A DNA stretch of 64,000 nt from an uncultured Acetatifactor sp. (GCA_934436435.1 CAKSAN010000003.1:186001-250000); one strand, 5' to 3'; positions 26,966 to 35,050 are shown, numbered from the stretch's first letter. The notes: generated by a model from the letters alone, not told the origin. Numbers and translations: made by a program.

Positions 26966-27358
26966 ATGGAACGTGTAGTAAAATTTTTGAAAGAGGCAGA
27001 AACTTATTACCTGGCAACCGTAGAGGGTGACCAGCCGAGAGTCAGACCTTTTGGAACGGCACATATTTTTGAAGGAAAGCTTTACATACAGACCGGCAAG
27101 GCAAAAGAGGTTTCGAAGCAGCTCCATGCGAATCCGAAGGCAGAGATCTGCGCTTTTAAAAATGGCGAGTGGCTGCGGGTAGCCGGAGAACTTGTGGAAG
27201 ATGACCGCAGGGAGGCAAGACAGTCCATGCTGGATGCATATCCTTCTTTACAGAAGATGTATTCCGCGGATGACGGCAACACAGAGGTGTTCTATTTCAA
27301 AAATGCGACCGCTACGTTTTCCTCCTTCACACATGCACCGGAAGTCGTGAAGTTCTAA
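26966..27358 (+). CDS. Pyridoxamine 5'-phosphate oxidase-like (flavin-binding) family protein
   Basis: A 130-residue protein starting at the ATG at 26966, which has a strong AGGAGG 8 bases upstream; an in-frame start 99 bases earlier would run back through the ArsC-like gene. The split-barrel family pattern is clear: YYLATVEGDQPRVRPFG, then KLYIQTGKAKEVSKQL, a third strand AEICAFKNGEWLRVAGELV, and an aromatic C-terminal strand. Such proteins bind FMN or F420 and act as small oxidoreductases or nitroreductase-like enzymes of unknown substrate. A long hairpin lies just after the stop codon. Confidence 0.85.
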   Translation: MERVVKFLKEAETYYLATVEGDQPRVRPFGTAHIFEGKLYIQTGKAKEVSKQLHANPKAEICAFKNGEWLRVAGELVEDDRREARQSMLDAYPSLQKMYSADDGNTEVFYFKNATATFSSFTHAPEVVKF

Positions 27359-27370
27359 AGAAGTATTGAA

Positions 27371-27409
27371 ATAATAGCCAAATTCACACAGTCTGAATTT
27401 GGCTATTAT
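27371..27409 (+). terminator. Long perfect hairpin after the flavin protein gene
   Basis: A 16-base-pair perfect stem (27371-27386 with 27394-27409, core AATAGCCAAATTCA) around a 7-base loop. There is no T-run on the plus side, so it may act as an mRNA 3' stabiliser or a weak terminator. The following 27410-27576 shows no gene. Confidence 0.5.
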
Positions 27410-27576
27410 GCTACGTTGACAATGACAGCACAGTTTGCTATCCTCTATGCATAAGCAGTTTTTCTATTTTAAAAATTTCTATCATCAGTGTGAGTTGATG
27501 TCTGTGACTTCAGAGAAAGTCCTGCTTAGTTACCCAATGACGACAATAGATACCTATAGATGGAAGGAAAAGGACA

Positions 27577-28638
27577 ATGAAATTTGAACTTCTTGCAGAT
27601 AGCATTAGGCAGATAAATGAAAAAGCAAGTTCAGCAGCAAAAAGTGCTGTAAACCAACTTATGACATTGCGAAATTGGGCGATTGGTTACTATATAGTTG
27701 AATATGAACAGGATGGCAGCGATAGAGCTGAATACGGTTCTCATCTTTTGAAAAATCTGGAGAAAAAGATTGATCATAAGGGGCTGAATGAAACATTATT
27801 TAAGGTTTGCAGGCAGTTTTATAAGGTATATCCACAAATTGGTTCGACAGTGTCGAGCAAATTTAAATTACCCGATTTTGGAAAAAGTTCGACGGTGTCG
27901 AACGAATTTGTGACAAATCCGGATGTATTAGTTAATAACTTGTCGTTTTCACATATTCGAGAAATTATGGTGCTGAATGATGCGTTTGAAAGATTTTTTT
28001 ATGAAACAGAATGCATGAAGTGTAATTGGAATGTAAGAGAACTTCGCAGGCAGATAAAAACAAATCTTTATGTAAGAGCAGAAATAAGCAAAAATCCGGA
28101 AATTTTATTGAAAAAGTCTGTTGGAAATGCAAACGGCACAATGTTATCAATTAAAGATCCATTTACATTTGAATTTCTAGGACTCGATGCAAAGGATGTC
28201 GTGTCAGAATCTGATTTAGAACAAGCTCTTATGGAGCATTTAAAGGAATTTATTCTTGAACTTGGAGAGGGATTCTGCTTTGAGGCCAGACAAAAGCGAA
28301 TTGTAATAGATGATAAATACTATTTTATAGACCTTGTTTTTTATAATCGACTTTTACACTGTAATGTTATCATTGAACTTAAAAATGATGAGTTCAAACA
28401 TGAAGATTTAGGACAGCTTAATGCTTATGTGGGGTATTATAAGAAAAATGAAATGACGGAAGGAGATAATCCCCCAGTTGGAATACTATTATGTACAGAT
28501 AAAGGTTCCCAGATGGTAGAGTATGCATTATCTGGCATGGATAATCAATTATTTGTTTCAACTTATATGTTGCATTTGCCGGACAAGAAGAGACTGGAAG
28601 AATTTATGTTAAAAGAGATAGAAGAAATGGGAATGTAA
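27577..28638 (+). CDS. DUF1016 / YhcG-family PD-(D/E)XK nuclease
   Basis: A 353-residue protein with the two-part YhcG layout. The N-terminal DUF1016 domain (about residues 10-170) has the family blocks LMTLRNWAIGYYIVEYEQ and LSFSHIREIM. The C-terminal nuclease domain (about 200-345) shows FEARQKRI, YYFIDLVFYNR (catalytic Asp) and CNVIIELKND (E-x-K), then LGQLNAYVGYY. YhcG-type nucleases often occur in restriction-modification or defence islands and as solitary genes. The A+T-rich composition, unlike the deformylase gene after it, supports recent acquisition. No ribosome binding site stands out beyond GGAAGGAAAAGG. Confidence 0.88.
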   Translation: MKFELLADSIRQINEKASSAAKSAVNQLMTLRNWAIGYYIVEYEQDGSDRAEYGSHLLKNLEKKIDHKGLNETLFKVCRQFYKVYPQIGSTVSSKFKLPDFGKSSTVSNEFVTNPDVLVNNLSFSHIREIMVLNDAFERFFYETECMKCNWNVRELRRQIKTNLYVRAEISKNPEILLKKSVGNANGTMLSIKDPFTFEFLGLDAKDVVSESDLEQALMEHLKEFILELGEGFCFEARQKRIVIDDKYYFIDLVFYNRLLHCNVIIELKNDEFKHEDLGQLNAYVGYYKKNEMTEGDNPPVGILLCTDKGSQMVEYALSGMDNQLFVSTYMLHLPDKKRLEEFMLKEIEEMGM

Positions 28639-28665
28639 AGCTTATATGGAAGGAGTGTAAAACAA

Positions 28666-29076
28666 ATGATAAAGAAAATCACACGCGACCCAATGTTTTT
28701 GGCACAGAAATCCGAGAATGCAACGGAGGCGGACAAACAGATAGTGACAGATCTGCTGGATACTCTGAGAGCGAATCTGGATCATTGTGTCGGAATGGCG
28801 GCAAATATGATAGGGGTCCGGAAAAATATTATTGTAGTGGCAGCAGGCCCTTTCCAGTTTGCCATGATCAATCCGGTGATCACGAAAAAGCTGCGTCCGT
28901 ACCAGACAGAGGAAGGATGCCTGTCACTGGAAGGCGTGAGAGCCTGCACGAGATACGAAGAGATTGAAGTGGATTACCTGGATAGCAATTTCCGGAAACA
29001 GCATGGCAAATACACCGGCTGGACAGCCCAGATCATCCAACATGAAGTAGATCATTGCAACGGAATCGTTATATAA
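28666..29076 (+). CDS. def: Peptide deformylase
   Basis: A 136-residue deformylase, removing formyl groups from nascent N-terminal methionine. The three metal-binding motifs are seen: motif 1 CVGMAANMIG (the usual glutamine replaced by asparagine, as in many Clostridia), motif 2 EEGCLSLEG with the metal-ligand cysteine, and motif 3 QHEVDHCNG with the two histidines and the catalytic glutamate. The protein ends shortly after motif 3 without a C-terminal helix, typical for the short form. It has a good ribosome binding site (GGAAGGAG). It is probably a second, non-essential copy in the genome, which is inference. Confidence 0.9.
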   Translation: MIKKITRDPMFLAQKSENATEADKQIVTDLLDTLRANLDHCVGMAANMIGVRKNIIVVAAGPFQFAMINPVITKKLRPYQTEEGCLSLEGVRACTRYEEIEVDYLDSNFRKQHGKYTGWTAQIIQHEVDHCNGIVI

Positions 29077-29243
29077 AAAGGGATAATATTTTATCTATTT
29101 CTTGCTGTTTTAATAAAAATGGCTAAAATATTAGCATGATTAATTTATATCAAAAAACGTGGGCAGAAATATTTTTGTATACTTTACCTGAAACAGACAC
29201 CCGTTTCATACGATATGATAATTACAGAAAGGTGAGGGCAAAG

Positions 29244-29318
29244 ATGAAACTATAGCTGGATGATCTTCGCCCGGTGCCCTACGGGTACGAAGGGGCAAAA
29301 TCGGTAAATGAAGCAAAA
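29244..29318 (+). pseudogene. N-terminal remnant of a cREC-type receiver-like protein
   Basis: After AAAGGTGAGGG, the frame reads MKL, TAG, LDDLRPVPYGYEGAKSVNEA and then diverges. This is the opening of the widespread small MKLWLDDxRPxPxGY family (a receiver-like fold), with the tryptophan codon changed to TAG and everything after about 25 codons lost. The rest of the 29077-29424 gap shows no other gene. Confidence 0.45.
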
Positions 29319-29424
29319 TTTAACCACAGGTTTATAGGCAAAAGACATTTCTTGTGTTATAGTAGAATCCTACGGAAAACAGGTATGCAACTGGATGCTG
29401 CATGGCATCGGAAGGAGGCGCAGG

Positions 29425-29691
29425 ATGGAAAGACCGCATTTTGACATTGTGGCCAGCGGCGCGCGGATGAAGGCGATCCGTCAGCAGAGGAAGATCTCTG
29501 TGAAGCAGGTCATGGAGTACATGGGTTTTGAATCCACCCAGGCCGTGTATAAATGGGAAGCTGGAAAATGCTTTCCACAGGCCGACAATTTGTTAGCTTT
29601 GGCAATTTTGTATCGTGTAAGCCCGATGGAGCTTTTAGTGGAAGAGGACCGTGTGTCCTCTTCTTGTCATATCTGGGGAAATGCCGCATAG
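29425..29691 (+). CDS. Xre-family helix-turn-helix regulator
   Basis: An 88-residue DNA-binding protein; the start is set at the ATG at 29425 behind GGAAGGAGG. It carries the HTH_3 fold at about residues 12-68: GARMKAIRQQRKISVKQV, then FESTQAVYKWEAGKCFPQ, then LLALAILYRVSPMELL. It has no ligand domain. It overlaps the upstream region of the PARG-like gene, which begins 62 bases after this stop, and might regulate it. The G+C content is higher than in the defence genes to the left. Confidence 0.85.
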   Translation: MERPHFDIVASGARMKAIRQQRKISVKQVMEYMGFESTQAVYKWEAGKCFPQADNLLALAILYRVSPMELLVEEDRVSSSCHIWGNAA

Positions 29692-29752
29692 CGCGGAACG
29701 AAAACGCAAGGTGGAATGGAAATATTGGGAAAAACAGAAGGAGAATCGAATC

Positions 29753-30610
29753 ATGGCAAGGGATGAGAATGTAAAAATTTTTCAGGATACAGAAAAACAG
29801 GTAAAGGAAAATCCTAAACTGCAAGAGGCAGTAAAGCGCTCCGTAGCGGAACAGGTGCTGATCCCGGAGACGATGGAGGTCACGGATCTGATGCCGGAGC
29901 CTGCACAGAACCGTGACAGATATGGGCAGGATGCGGATATTATAGTGTCGAAGAAGCGAAGCTATGAGGCGGCAGTGGGATATCCGGGAGAAAAGGTGTG
30001 TGTTCACAACTTTGCATCTGCGACAAATCCCGGAGGTGGCGTGACCAGGGGAAGCTCTGCACAGGAGGAATGTCTGTGCCGTTGTTCGACCTTGTATTTT
30101 TGCTTGAATACAAAGGAAATGTGGGATGGATTTTATTCTCCGCACAGATATGCACAGGATCCGATCCACAATGATGACTGCATCTATACGCCGGGAGTGA
30201 TCGTATTCAAGTCCGACACCGCCACACCGGCACTGCTTCCGGAAAAAGACTGGTATGCCGTTAATGTAATCACCTGCGCGGCGCCGAATCTGCGCCTGCT
30301 TCCGGCCAACCGGATGAATCCCGGAGACGGTGACAAAACCGTGAAGATGACGAGAGCACAGCAGCAGGCATTGCATGAGAAGCGCCTGACCAGAATTCTG
30401 GATGTGGCCGTGGCGGGAGGCAATGAGGTAGTCATTCTGGGAGCGTTCGGCTGCGGTGCTTTTGAAAATGATCCGGAGGCTGTGGCAGCTGCGTTTTCCA
30501 ATGTGATCGCCCGTTACAGGAAATGCTTTAAGACCATAGAGCTGGCCATCTACTGTGCTCCCGGAGACGAGCGGAATTACGACGTTTTCAAAAAAGCATT
30601 TGTCATATAA
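29753..30610 (+). CDS. Microbial poly(ADP-ribose) glycohydrolase-like protein (TIGR02452 family)
   Basis: A 285-residue protein; the ATG at 29753 has AGAAGGAG eight bases upstream and matches the usual family N-terminus (ENVKIFQDTEKQVKENPKL). The PARG signature is present: NPGGGVTRGSSAQEECLCR near residues 91-109, with the GGG loop and the catalytic QEE. The macro-domain C-terminus shows VVILGAFGCGAFENDP and the last strands FKTIELAIYC. Bacterial PARGs remove ADP-ribose from proteins or nucleic acids and occur next to ADP-ribosylating toxins or phage defence genes. No ADP-ribosyltransferase is visible nearby, so the partner is unknown. Confidence 0.85.
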   Translation: MARDENVKIFQDTEKQVKENPKLQEAVKRSVAEQVLIPETMEVTDLMPEPAQNRDRYGQDADIIVSKKRSYEAAVGYPGEKVCVHNFASATNPGGGVTRGSSAQEECLCRCSTLYFCLNTKEMWDGFYSPHRYAQDPIHNDDCIYTPGVIVFKSDTATPALLPEKDWYAVNVITCAAPNLRLLPANRMNPGDGDKTVKMTRAQQQALHEKRLTRILDVAVAGGNEVVILGAFGCGAFENDPEAVAAAFSNVIARYRKCFKTIELAIYCAPGDERNYDVFKKAFVI

Positions 30611-30718
30611 CCTGTAAAATCTGACTGAGTAACTTTCACTTAGGGGTATTAAAGTAACTTCAGCCTTAGAAATAGGGCAATCGGAATTTGCGGTAGTAAT
30701 TTAGCGTTGACAAAATGA

Positions 30719-30748
30719 TTGTTAACCTTTTTAAAATAGGGTTGACAA
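30719..30748 (+). promoter_or_regulatory. BirA-type biotin operator
   Basis: An inverted repeat, TTGTTAACC at 30719-30727 and GGTTGACAA at 30740-30748, separated by 12 bases, matches the known bio operator half sites of Firmicutes. The right half overlaps the -35 of the bioY promoter, so biotin-loaded BirA would block transcription. Confidence 0.7.
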
Positions 30749-30770
30749 TTAAAAAACACCATGCTATTCT
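30742..30770 (+). promoter_or_regulatory. bioY promoter
   Basis: TTGACA at 30742-30747, 17-base spacer, TATTCT at 30765-30770 preceded by TGC (extended -10). Transcription would start around 30777, about 40 bases before bioY. Confidence 0.7.
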
Positions 30771-30819
30771 GACAGAGGTTTCTACAAAAGACAAATGACA
30801 GAAAGGCAAGGTTTTTATT

Positions 30820-31386
30820 ATGACAACACAGACAACAACACGTAGCAGGACTTATGACATGGTGTACATTGCAGTATTTGCGGTTCTGATCGCGATCTGC
30901 TCCTGGATCTCCATTCCCATGACCGTTCCCTTTACTTTACAGACCTTTGCAGTATTTCTGGCAGTAGGGGTACTGGGCGGTAAGAGAGGGAGTCTTGCGG
31001 TATTGATCTATATTTTGCTGGGTGCGGTAGGAATTCCCGTATTTGCCGGATTCGCGGGTGGGATCGGTCGGTTGCTTGGCAACACCGGTGGTTACATCAT
31101 CGGATTCTTATTCTCTGCACTGTTAATGTGGCTGATTGAGAAGCTGTTCGGACGTAAGACCTGGGTACTGGGGGTATCCATGGTACTGGGACTGATCGTA
31201 TGCTATGCGATTGGAACCGTATGGTTTATGGTCGTTTATGCGCAGAATTCCGGAGCTGTGGGTCTGGCTACCGTTCTGGGCTGGTGTGTGATTCCTTTCA
31301 TTGTTCCGGATCTGGTGAAGATTGCGCTGGCACTGACCCTGAGCAAGAGACTGGCCAAGACGCTGAAATTGAGCGGACAGGATTAA
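30820..31386 (+). CDS. bioY: BioY, biotin uptake substrate-binding membrane protein
   Basis: A 188-residue membrane protein with about six hydrophobic helices. It has the BioY hallmarks VPFTLQTFAVFLAVGVLGG (about residues 30-50), YILLGAVGIPVFAGF and GRLLGNTGGYIIGF. BioY is the S component of an energy-coupling factor transporter and captures biotin for import by a shared EcfAAT module, which is not in the window. The gene sits alone between its own promoter and a strong terminator. The operator upstream implies repression by BirA when biotin is plentiful. Confidence 0.93.
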   Translation: MTTQTTTRSRTYDMVYIAVFAVLIAICSWISIPMTVPFTLQTFAVFLAVGVLGGKRGSLAVLIYILLGAVGIPVFAGFAGGIGRLLGNTGGYIIGFLFSALLMWLIEKLFGRKTWVLGVSMVLGLIVCYAIGTVWFMVVYAQNSGAVGLATVLGWCVIPFIVPDLVKIALALTLSKRLAKTLKLSGQD

Positions 31387-31432
31387 ACGGATAGAATCCA
31401 CAGGAAAGAATACAAGTAAAGAATACAAAGAG

Positions 31433-31465
31433 AAAAAGCGCACCTTCCCCCAAGGTGCGCTTTTT
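31433..31465. terminator. Bidirectional terminator between bioY and the antiporter gene
   Basis: A 14-base-pair perfect stem (31433-31446 with 31452-31465, core GCGCACCTT) around CCCCC, with A and T runs on both sides. It serves bioY rightward and the antiporter gene leftward. Confidence 0.9.
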
Positions 31466-31489
31466 GGCGGTGTGCCGACAGGCACATTC

Positions 31490-32407
31490 TTACCTCACAA
31501 AGAGATAAGCAGTATATCCAATATACAGAAGCACGCACACAGCCCCCTCACTGCGCGTCATGCGTCTGCCGGTACGGGCAAATACGAAAAGTAAAACGGC
31601 ACTGATCAGGAGCAGAATCGTATCTATGATGGATTCGCCCAACACAGTTAACGGACAGATGGCGGCGGACATTCCGAGGATAAACAGGATGTTGAACAGG
31701 TTGGAGCCGATGGCATTGCCGAGGGCCAGTCCGCTGTCTCCCTTTCTGGTGGCGACGATGGAGGTCACCAGTTCCGGCAGGGAGGTTCCTATGGCAATAA
31801 TGGTCAGACCGATGAAGTTCTGGCTGACACCGAAATTTGTGGCAATGATGCAGGCTTTGTCTACGACCAGATCTCCGCCGAAGATAACGGCAGCCAGTCC
31901 GCCTGCGATATAGAGAAGACTGCGGGGAAGAGAGAGCACCTTACCGGGTTCCCCCTCTTCTCTGTTCTTCCGGGCATTGTAGATCATGAAGCCCAGATAT
32001 ACGACCATTCCCAGAAGCAGGATTACACCCTCAATACGACTTAAGGAGCCATCCAGGAACATCAGACACAACACAACGGTTACCAGAATATTCAGCGGCA
32101 TATCCCGCTTCAGAATTTCCTCATGGGGCACAAAGCTGTGCAGGAAAGCACAGATACCCACCACCACCAGGCCGTTGAAGATATTGGAGCCGACGACATT
32201 ACTGATGGCGATGTCATTGCTGCCGACCAGAGCAGCATTAATGCTGACAGAAGCTTCCGGGGCACTGGTGCCCATGGCCACGATGGTCAGGCCGATGATG
32301 ACACTGGGAACCTTCAGAATCCCCGCCAGAGAAGAACTCCCCTCCACGAAGAAGTCCGCCCCCTTGATCAGAAGTACAAACCCCACAAGTAACAATAAGT
32401 ATTCCAT
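31490..32407 (-). CDS. Calcium/sodium antiporter of the CaCA superfamily
   Basis: A 305-residue membrane protein with about ten helices arranged as two inverted repeats. Both alpha repeats are clear: GLTIVAMGTSAPEASVSINA with VVGSNIFN in the first half, and GLTIIAIGTSLPELVTSIVA with AIGSNLFN in the second. This is the YrbG-like group that exports Ca2+ in exchange for Na+ or K+. The gene is preceded on its own strand by a promoter, a probable yybP-ykoY manganese riboswitch and a terminator, which suggests that Mn2+ rather than Ca2+ may be the physiological signal or substrate. It converges with bioY. Confidence 0.93.
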   Translation of the reverse strand: MEYLLLLVGFVLLIKGADFFVEGSSSLAGILKVPSVIIGLTIVAMGTSAPEASVSINAALVGSNDIAISNVVGSNIFNGLVVVGICAFLHSFVPHEEILKRDMPLNILVTVVLCLMFLDGSLSRIEGVILLLGMVVYLGFMIYNARKNREEGEPGKVLSLPRSLLYIAGGLAAVIFGGDLVVDKACIIATNFGVSQNFIGLTIIAIGTSLPELVTSIVATRKGDSGLALGNAIGSNLFNILFILGMSAAICPLTVLGESIIDTILLLISAVLLFVFARTGRRMTRSEGAVCVLLYIGYTAYLFVR

Positions 32408-32452
32408 AATGAGTCCTCTCTTTCCTGTAATGGAAATTTTATAAATAAGTAT

Positions 32453-32501
32453 AAAAAACGAGACCTTTATCGCATCAAAAATGATCGATAAAAGTCTCGT
32501 T
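32453..32501 (-). terminator. Leader terminator of the antiporter gene
   Basis: On the minus strand an AACGAGAC-type stem with TTTATCG, closed by a 13-base loop and followed by a run of T. It lies between the aptamer and the start codon, so it is the likely riboswitch expression platform. Confidence 0.8.
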
Positions 32502-32504
32502 GCT

Positions 32505-32603
32505 TACAATAATAACCGGCCTTTCAGCGTGATGACGATTATCATTCCAACCGGAGTGAATCATTACTTTCCGGTTGGGAACTACTCCCTCTTAACTGTT
32601 ATC
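32505..32603 (-). ncRNA. Probable yybP-ykoY (manganese) riboswitch
   Basis: On the minus strand the leader contains AGGGAGTAG (the invariant L1 loop of this class), a 9-base-pair CCAACCGGA/TCCGGTTGG hairpin, then CGTCATCACG and CTGAAAGGCC, which fit the conserved Mn-site strand (consensus AGCAAGGCC-like). A terminator follows directly and a cation transporter is controlled. I could not fit a clean P1 stem, so the class call is probable, not certain. Confidence 0.55.
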
Positions 32604-32605
32604 CC

Positions 32606-32635
32606 ATTCTACAAAAAAATCGCAAACTTTGTCAA
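32606..32635 (-). promoter_or_regulatory. Promoter of the antiporter leader
   Basis: On the minus strand TTGACA (32635-32630), an 18-base spacer and TAGAAT (32611-32606). The transcript would begin just before the aptamer. Confidence 0.7.
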
Positions 32636-32767
32636 GAATTTTGCGATAATCTTGTCACGGTCTTAACGGGAACTCCCCGATCAAGGGATCGTAATCGTTT
32701 CAAGAAGAGGAAACGCTATCGTCATAAATGCCTAAAATTGTCTGAAAAAACTGTGCATCTTTAAAAG

Positions 32768-32796
32768 TTGAAAATGCAATTGTACTATATTATAAT
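32768..32796 (+). promoter_or_regulatory. Promoter of the FIST-chemoreceptor operon
   Basis: TTGAAA at 32768-32773, 17-base spacer, TATAAT at 32791-32796. The surrounding 32640-32867 holds no gene. Confidence 0.7.
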
Positions 32797-32867
32797 ATAA
32801 ATAAATATGATTTTGCGAATGGGGTTCCGAATAGTTACGACATTTTTTCGAAAGGTGGGGATAAAGC

Positions 32868-33929
32868 GTGAAACAGATCTACGGAATGGATAAGGGAGGA
32901 AATCTGAAAGAGGCCATCAAAGGAATCAGTGCTCCCAAATTATTATTACTGATGTCCAATGCGAAGCAGTTCGAACAGCATGTGGAAGAATTGGAGAAAT
33001 TGTTCCCCGGAGTTCCCAGTATCGGTTGTGTGGGAGGAAGCTACAGCGGACAGACGGTACAGGCGGATGACGGTGTGGCAGTGGTTGCCCTGGAAGGCAA
33101 TCTGACGGTAGCGGCGAATGTGTTGGAACAGGCCTCTGTCATGCCGGTAAAATATATCGGAAGATTGGAAGCCGATCTGGACAAGGTAAAGGCAGCGGAG
33201 AACAACACGGTGTGTATTGATTTCTGCACCGGCAATGATGCCTGTGTGCTGACCACGATATACAGTGTATTGGGCAGACGTAAGATCTCTCTGGTGGGAG
33301 GAACCGGTGATGCCGGCAAAGTATCCGCCAACGGCAGGGTCTACGAGGATGCGGATGTCTATGCACTGATCCGCAACAACGACGGTAAGATCAAAGTCTA
33401 CAAGGAAAATATTTACCAGCCGATGCCGGGGTATCGTTTTATCGCATCCAAGACGGATCGAAGCAAATATTTATTGGGAGAGCTCAATGGACAGCCTGCC
33501 AGAAAGGTATATCAGGACATTTTGCATATCGGTGAAAAAGATATTAACACTCAGACATTCAAGAATCCCCTCGGCAAAATGAACGGAAAGGATATCTGCA
33601 TTATCTCCATTAAGGATGTAGTGGGGGATAAGCTGGCATGTTATCGTCAGGTGAACGATTCGGATGTTCTGACCCTGCTGCAGGCTCACGACATTCCGCA
33701 GGTCGTAGAAGATACGATACAGCAGATCCGTCGGGATTTCAAGCATGTGTCCGGTGTCTTTTCCGTTAACTGTATGTTCCGTTATCTGCTCTTTTCACAG
33801 GAACACTATTTTGATACCTATCTGCGATCCATGGCGACCCTGGGAGACCATGCCGGTCTGATCGGTTTCGGAGAGCATTATAACCAACAATTCGTGAACC
33901 AGACCATGACCTGTGTAGTGTTTGAATAA
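32868..33929 (+). CDS. FIST domain sensor protein
   Basis: A 353-residue cytoplasmic protein without signal peptide or membrane helices; the start GTG/ATG region is preceded by GAAAGGTGGGG. The N-terminal half is FIST_N (FPGVPSIGCVGGSYSGQTV and the GDDGVAVVAL-like strand), with a second conserved stretch VGGTGDAGKVSANGRVY. The C-terminal half is FIST_C (CMFRYLLFSQEHYFDTYL, GLIGFGEHYNQQFVNQT). FIST domains bind small ligands such as amino acids and feed signalling proteins. The gene for a soluble methyl-accepting protein follows 41 bases downstream, so the two probably act as sensor and transducer. Confidence 0.9.
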   Translation: MKQIYGMDKGGNLKEAIKGISAPKLLLLMSNAKQFEQHVEELEKLFPGVPSIGCVGGSYSGQTVQADDGVAVVALEGNLTVAANVLEQASVMPVKYIGRLEADLDKVKAAENNTVCIDFCTGNDACVLTTIYSVLGRRKISLVGGTGDAGKVSANGRVYEDADVYALIRNNDGKIKVYKENIYQPMPGYRFIASKTDRSKYLLGELNGQPARKVYQDILHIGEKDINTQTFKNPLGKMNGKDICIISIKDVVGDKLACYRQVNDSDVLTLLQAHDIPQVVEDTIQQIRRDFKHVSGVFSVNCMFRYLLFSQEHYFDTYLRSMATLGDHAGLIGFGEHYNQQFVNQTMTCVVFE

Positions 33930-33970
33930 CAGCAAAAGATCATCAGGATACGGAAGGAAGAGAAGAGCAT

Positions 33971-34930
33971 ATGTTCAGAAAAAAGGAAAAAGAAGTAACG
34001 GCTGTGCAACAGTCGAAAACCATAGATACACACCCCGTCAGCCATGTGGCGGACAGCATTCTGGAATATCAGAAGCAGCTGGCACAGCGGGAGGTGGAAT
34101 CTCTGGATGAGATGGCAGAAGTGCAGAAGGCATTTGAACTGGCACAGCAGGAGAACGGGAATCTGAGAGAACAGATGGAAGAACTGTCCGTGGTATTTGC
34201 CAACGTGGGACAGATCGCCACCCGTTTTGACGGCGTCAAAAATCAGATCGGGGAATCCGTGGAAGAGGCACAGATCAAGGTAAATCAGTTGAAAAACAGT
34301 TCTGCCCAGATGCAGAGCAGTTTCGGTGAGATCCAGAGTGCTTTTGCCGGAGTCCAGAATTCGGTACAGCAGATTAAGGACTGCATGAAACAGATCATTT
34401 CCATTGCCAACCAGACCAATATGCTGGCATTGAACGCTTCCATCGAAGCTGCCCGGGCCGGGGAACAGGGCAAGGGATTTGCAGTGGTTGCCAATGAGGT
34501 GAAAAATCTGGCGGGAGAGATCAAGGATCTGGTGGGAGCCGTGGAAACCAGCATTTCGGACGTGGAGAAAGGAACCACGCAGCTCAATGCCAACATTGAA
34601 GATTCCAGGATGGCTTTCGGTCAGAATGTGGAGGATGTGAATGCAGCCTACGGTGTATTTGATCAGATCATCGAGGCAGCAGACGGCGCAAAAGCTGTAC
34701 AGCAGGAGATCGAGCAGGTTGCGGAGTCCTCGGAACAGAAGCTGGAACAGGTAAGAAGCAGCTTCACCTCCCAGGAGGGACAGTTTGGGCAGGTATTGGC
34801 ACATATAGAGCGGGCCAATGATCTGGGAACCACCAAGAGTTCCATGTTCGAGGATATGACCAATCTGATGTCACAGTTAAAGCCTATGGCGGAAGAAATA
34901 CAGGCGAATACGGCTGTAAACGTAAAATAG
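33971..34930 (+). CDS. Soluble methyl-accepting chemotaxis-type protein
   Basis: A 319-residue protein with no membrane helix. The N-terminal 120 residues are a glutamine- and glutamate-rich coiled coil. The MCP signalling hairpin tip is exact: IANQTNMLALNASIEAARAG then GKGFAVVANEVKNLA (about residues 143-178). This is the site where CheA and CheW bind in chemoreceptors. The C-terminal part is another coiled coil. With the FIST protein as co-expressed partner, it could sense a cytoplasmic metabolite. No other che gene is present in the window, so it may either join the cell's chemotaxis array or act on a different output. Confidence 0.9.
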   Translation: MFRKKEKEVTAVQQSKTIDTHPVSHVADSILEYQKQLAQREVESLDEMAEVQKAFELAQQENGNLREQMEELSVVFANVGQIATRFDGVKNQIGESVEEAQIKVNQLKNSSAQMQSSFGEIQSAFAGVQNSVQQIKDCMKQIISIANQTNMLALNASIEAARAGEQGKGFAVVANEVKNLAGEIKDLVGAVETSISDVEKGTTQLNANIEDSRMAFGQNVEDVNAAYGVFDQIIEAADGAKAVQQEIEQVAESSEQKLEQVRSSFTSQEGQFGQVLAHIERANDLGTTKSSMFEDMTNLMSQLKPMAEEIQANTAVNVK

Positions 34931-34943
34931 AGAGATGAGTTGC

Positions 34944-34978
34944 AAAAGCGTGCTGTCGAAAAGGGCAGTACGCTTTTT
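34944..34978 (+). terminator. Terminator after the FIST-chemoreceptor operon
   Basis: A 14-base-pair stem with two G-T pairs (34944-34957 with 34964-34977, AAAAGCG/CGCTTTT at the base), loop GAAAAG, ending in a T run. Confidence 0.75.
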
Positions 34979-35050
34979 AGCATTGGAAAAAAGCGGCAAA
35001 AATGATATAGTAAATAGATGAAAATAAAAAGGCATGGGAGAAGTTTTCGC

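Noticed and set aside
29077..29424. Riboswitch in the GC-rich hairpin region near 29265
   Set aside because: The sequence reads as the decayed start of a small receiver-like protein and no aptamer consensus fits.
29510..30376. Long minus-strand frame opposite the HTH and PARG-like genes
   Set aside because: The plus strand carries clear family motifs over the same bases; the minus translation is cysteine- and histidine-rich nonsense.
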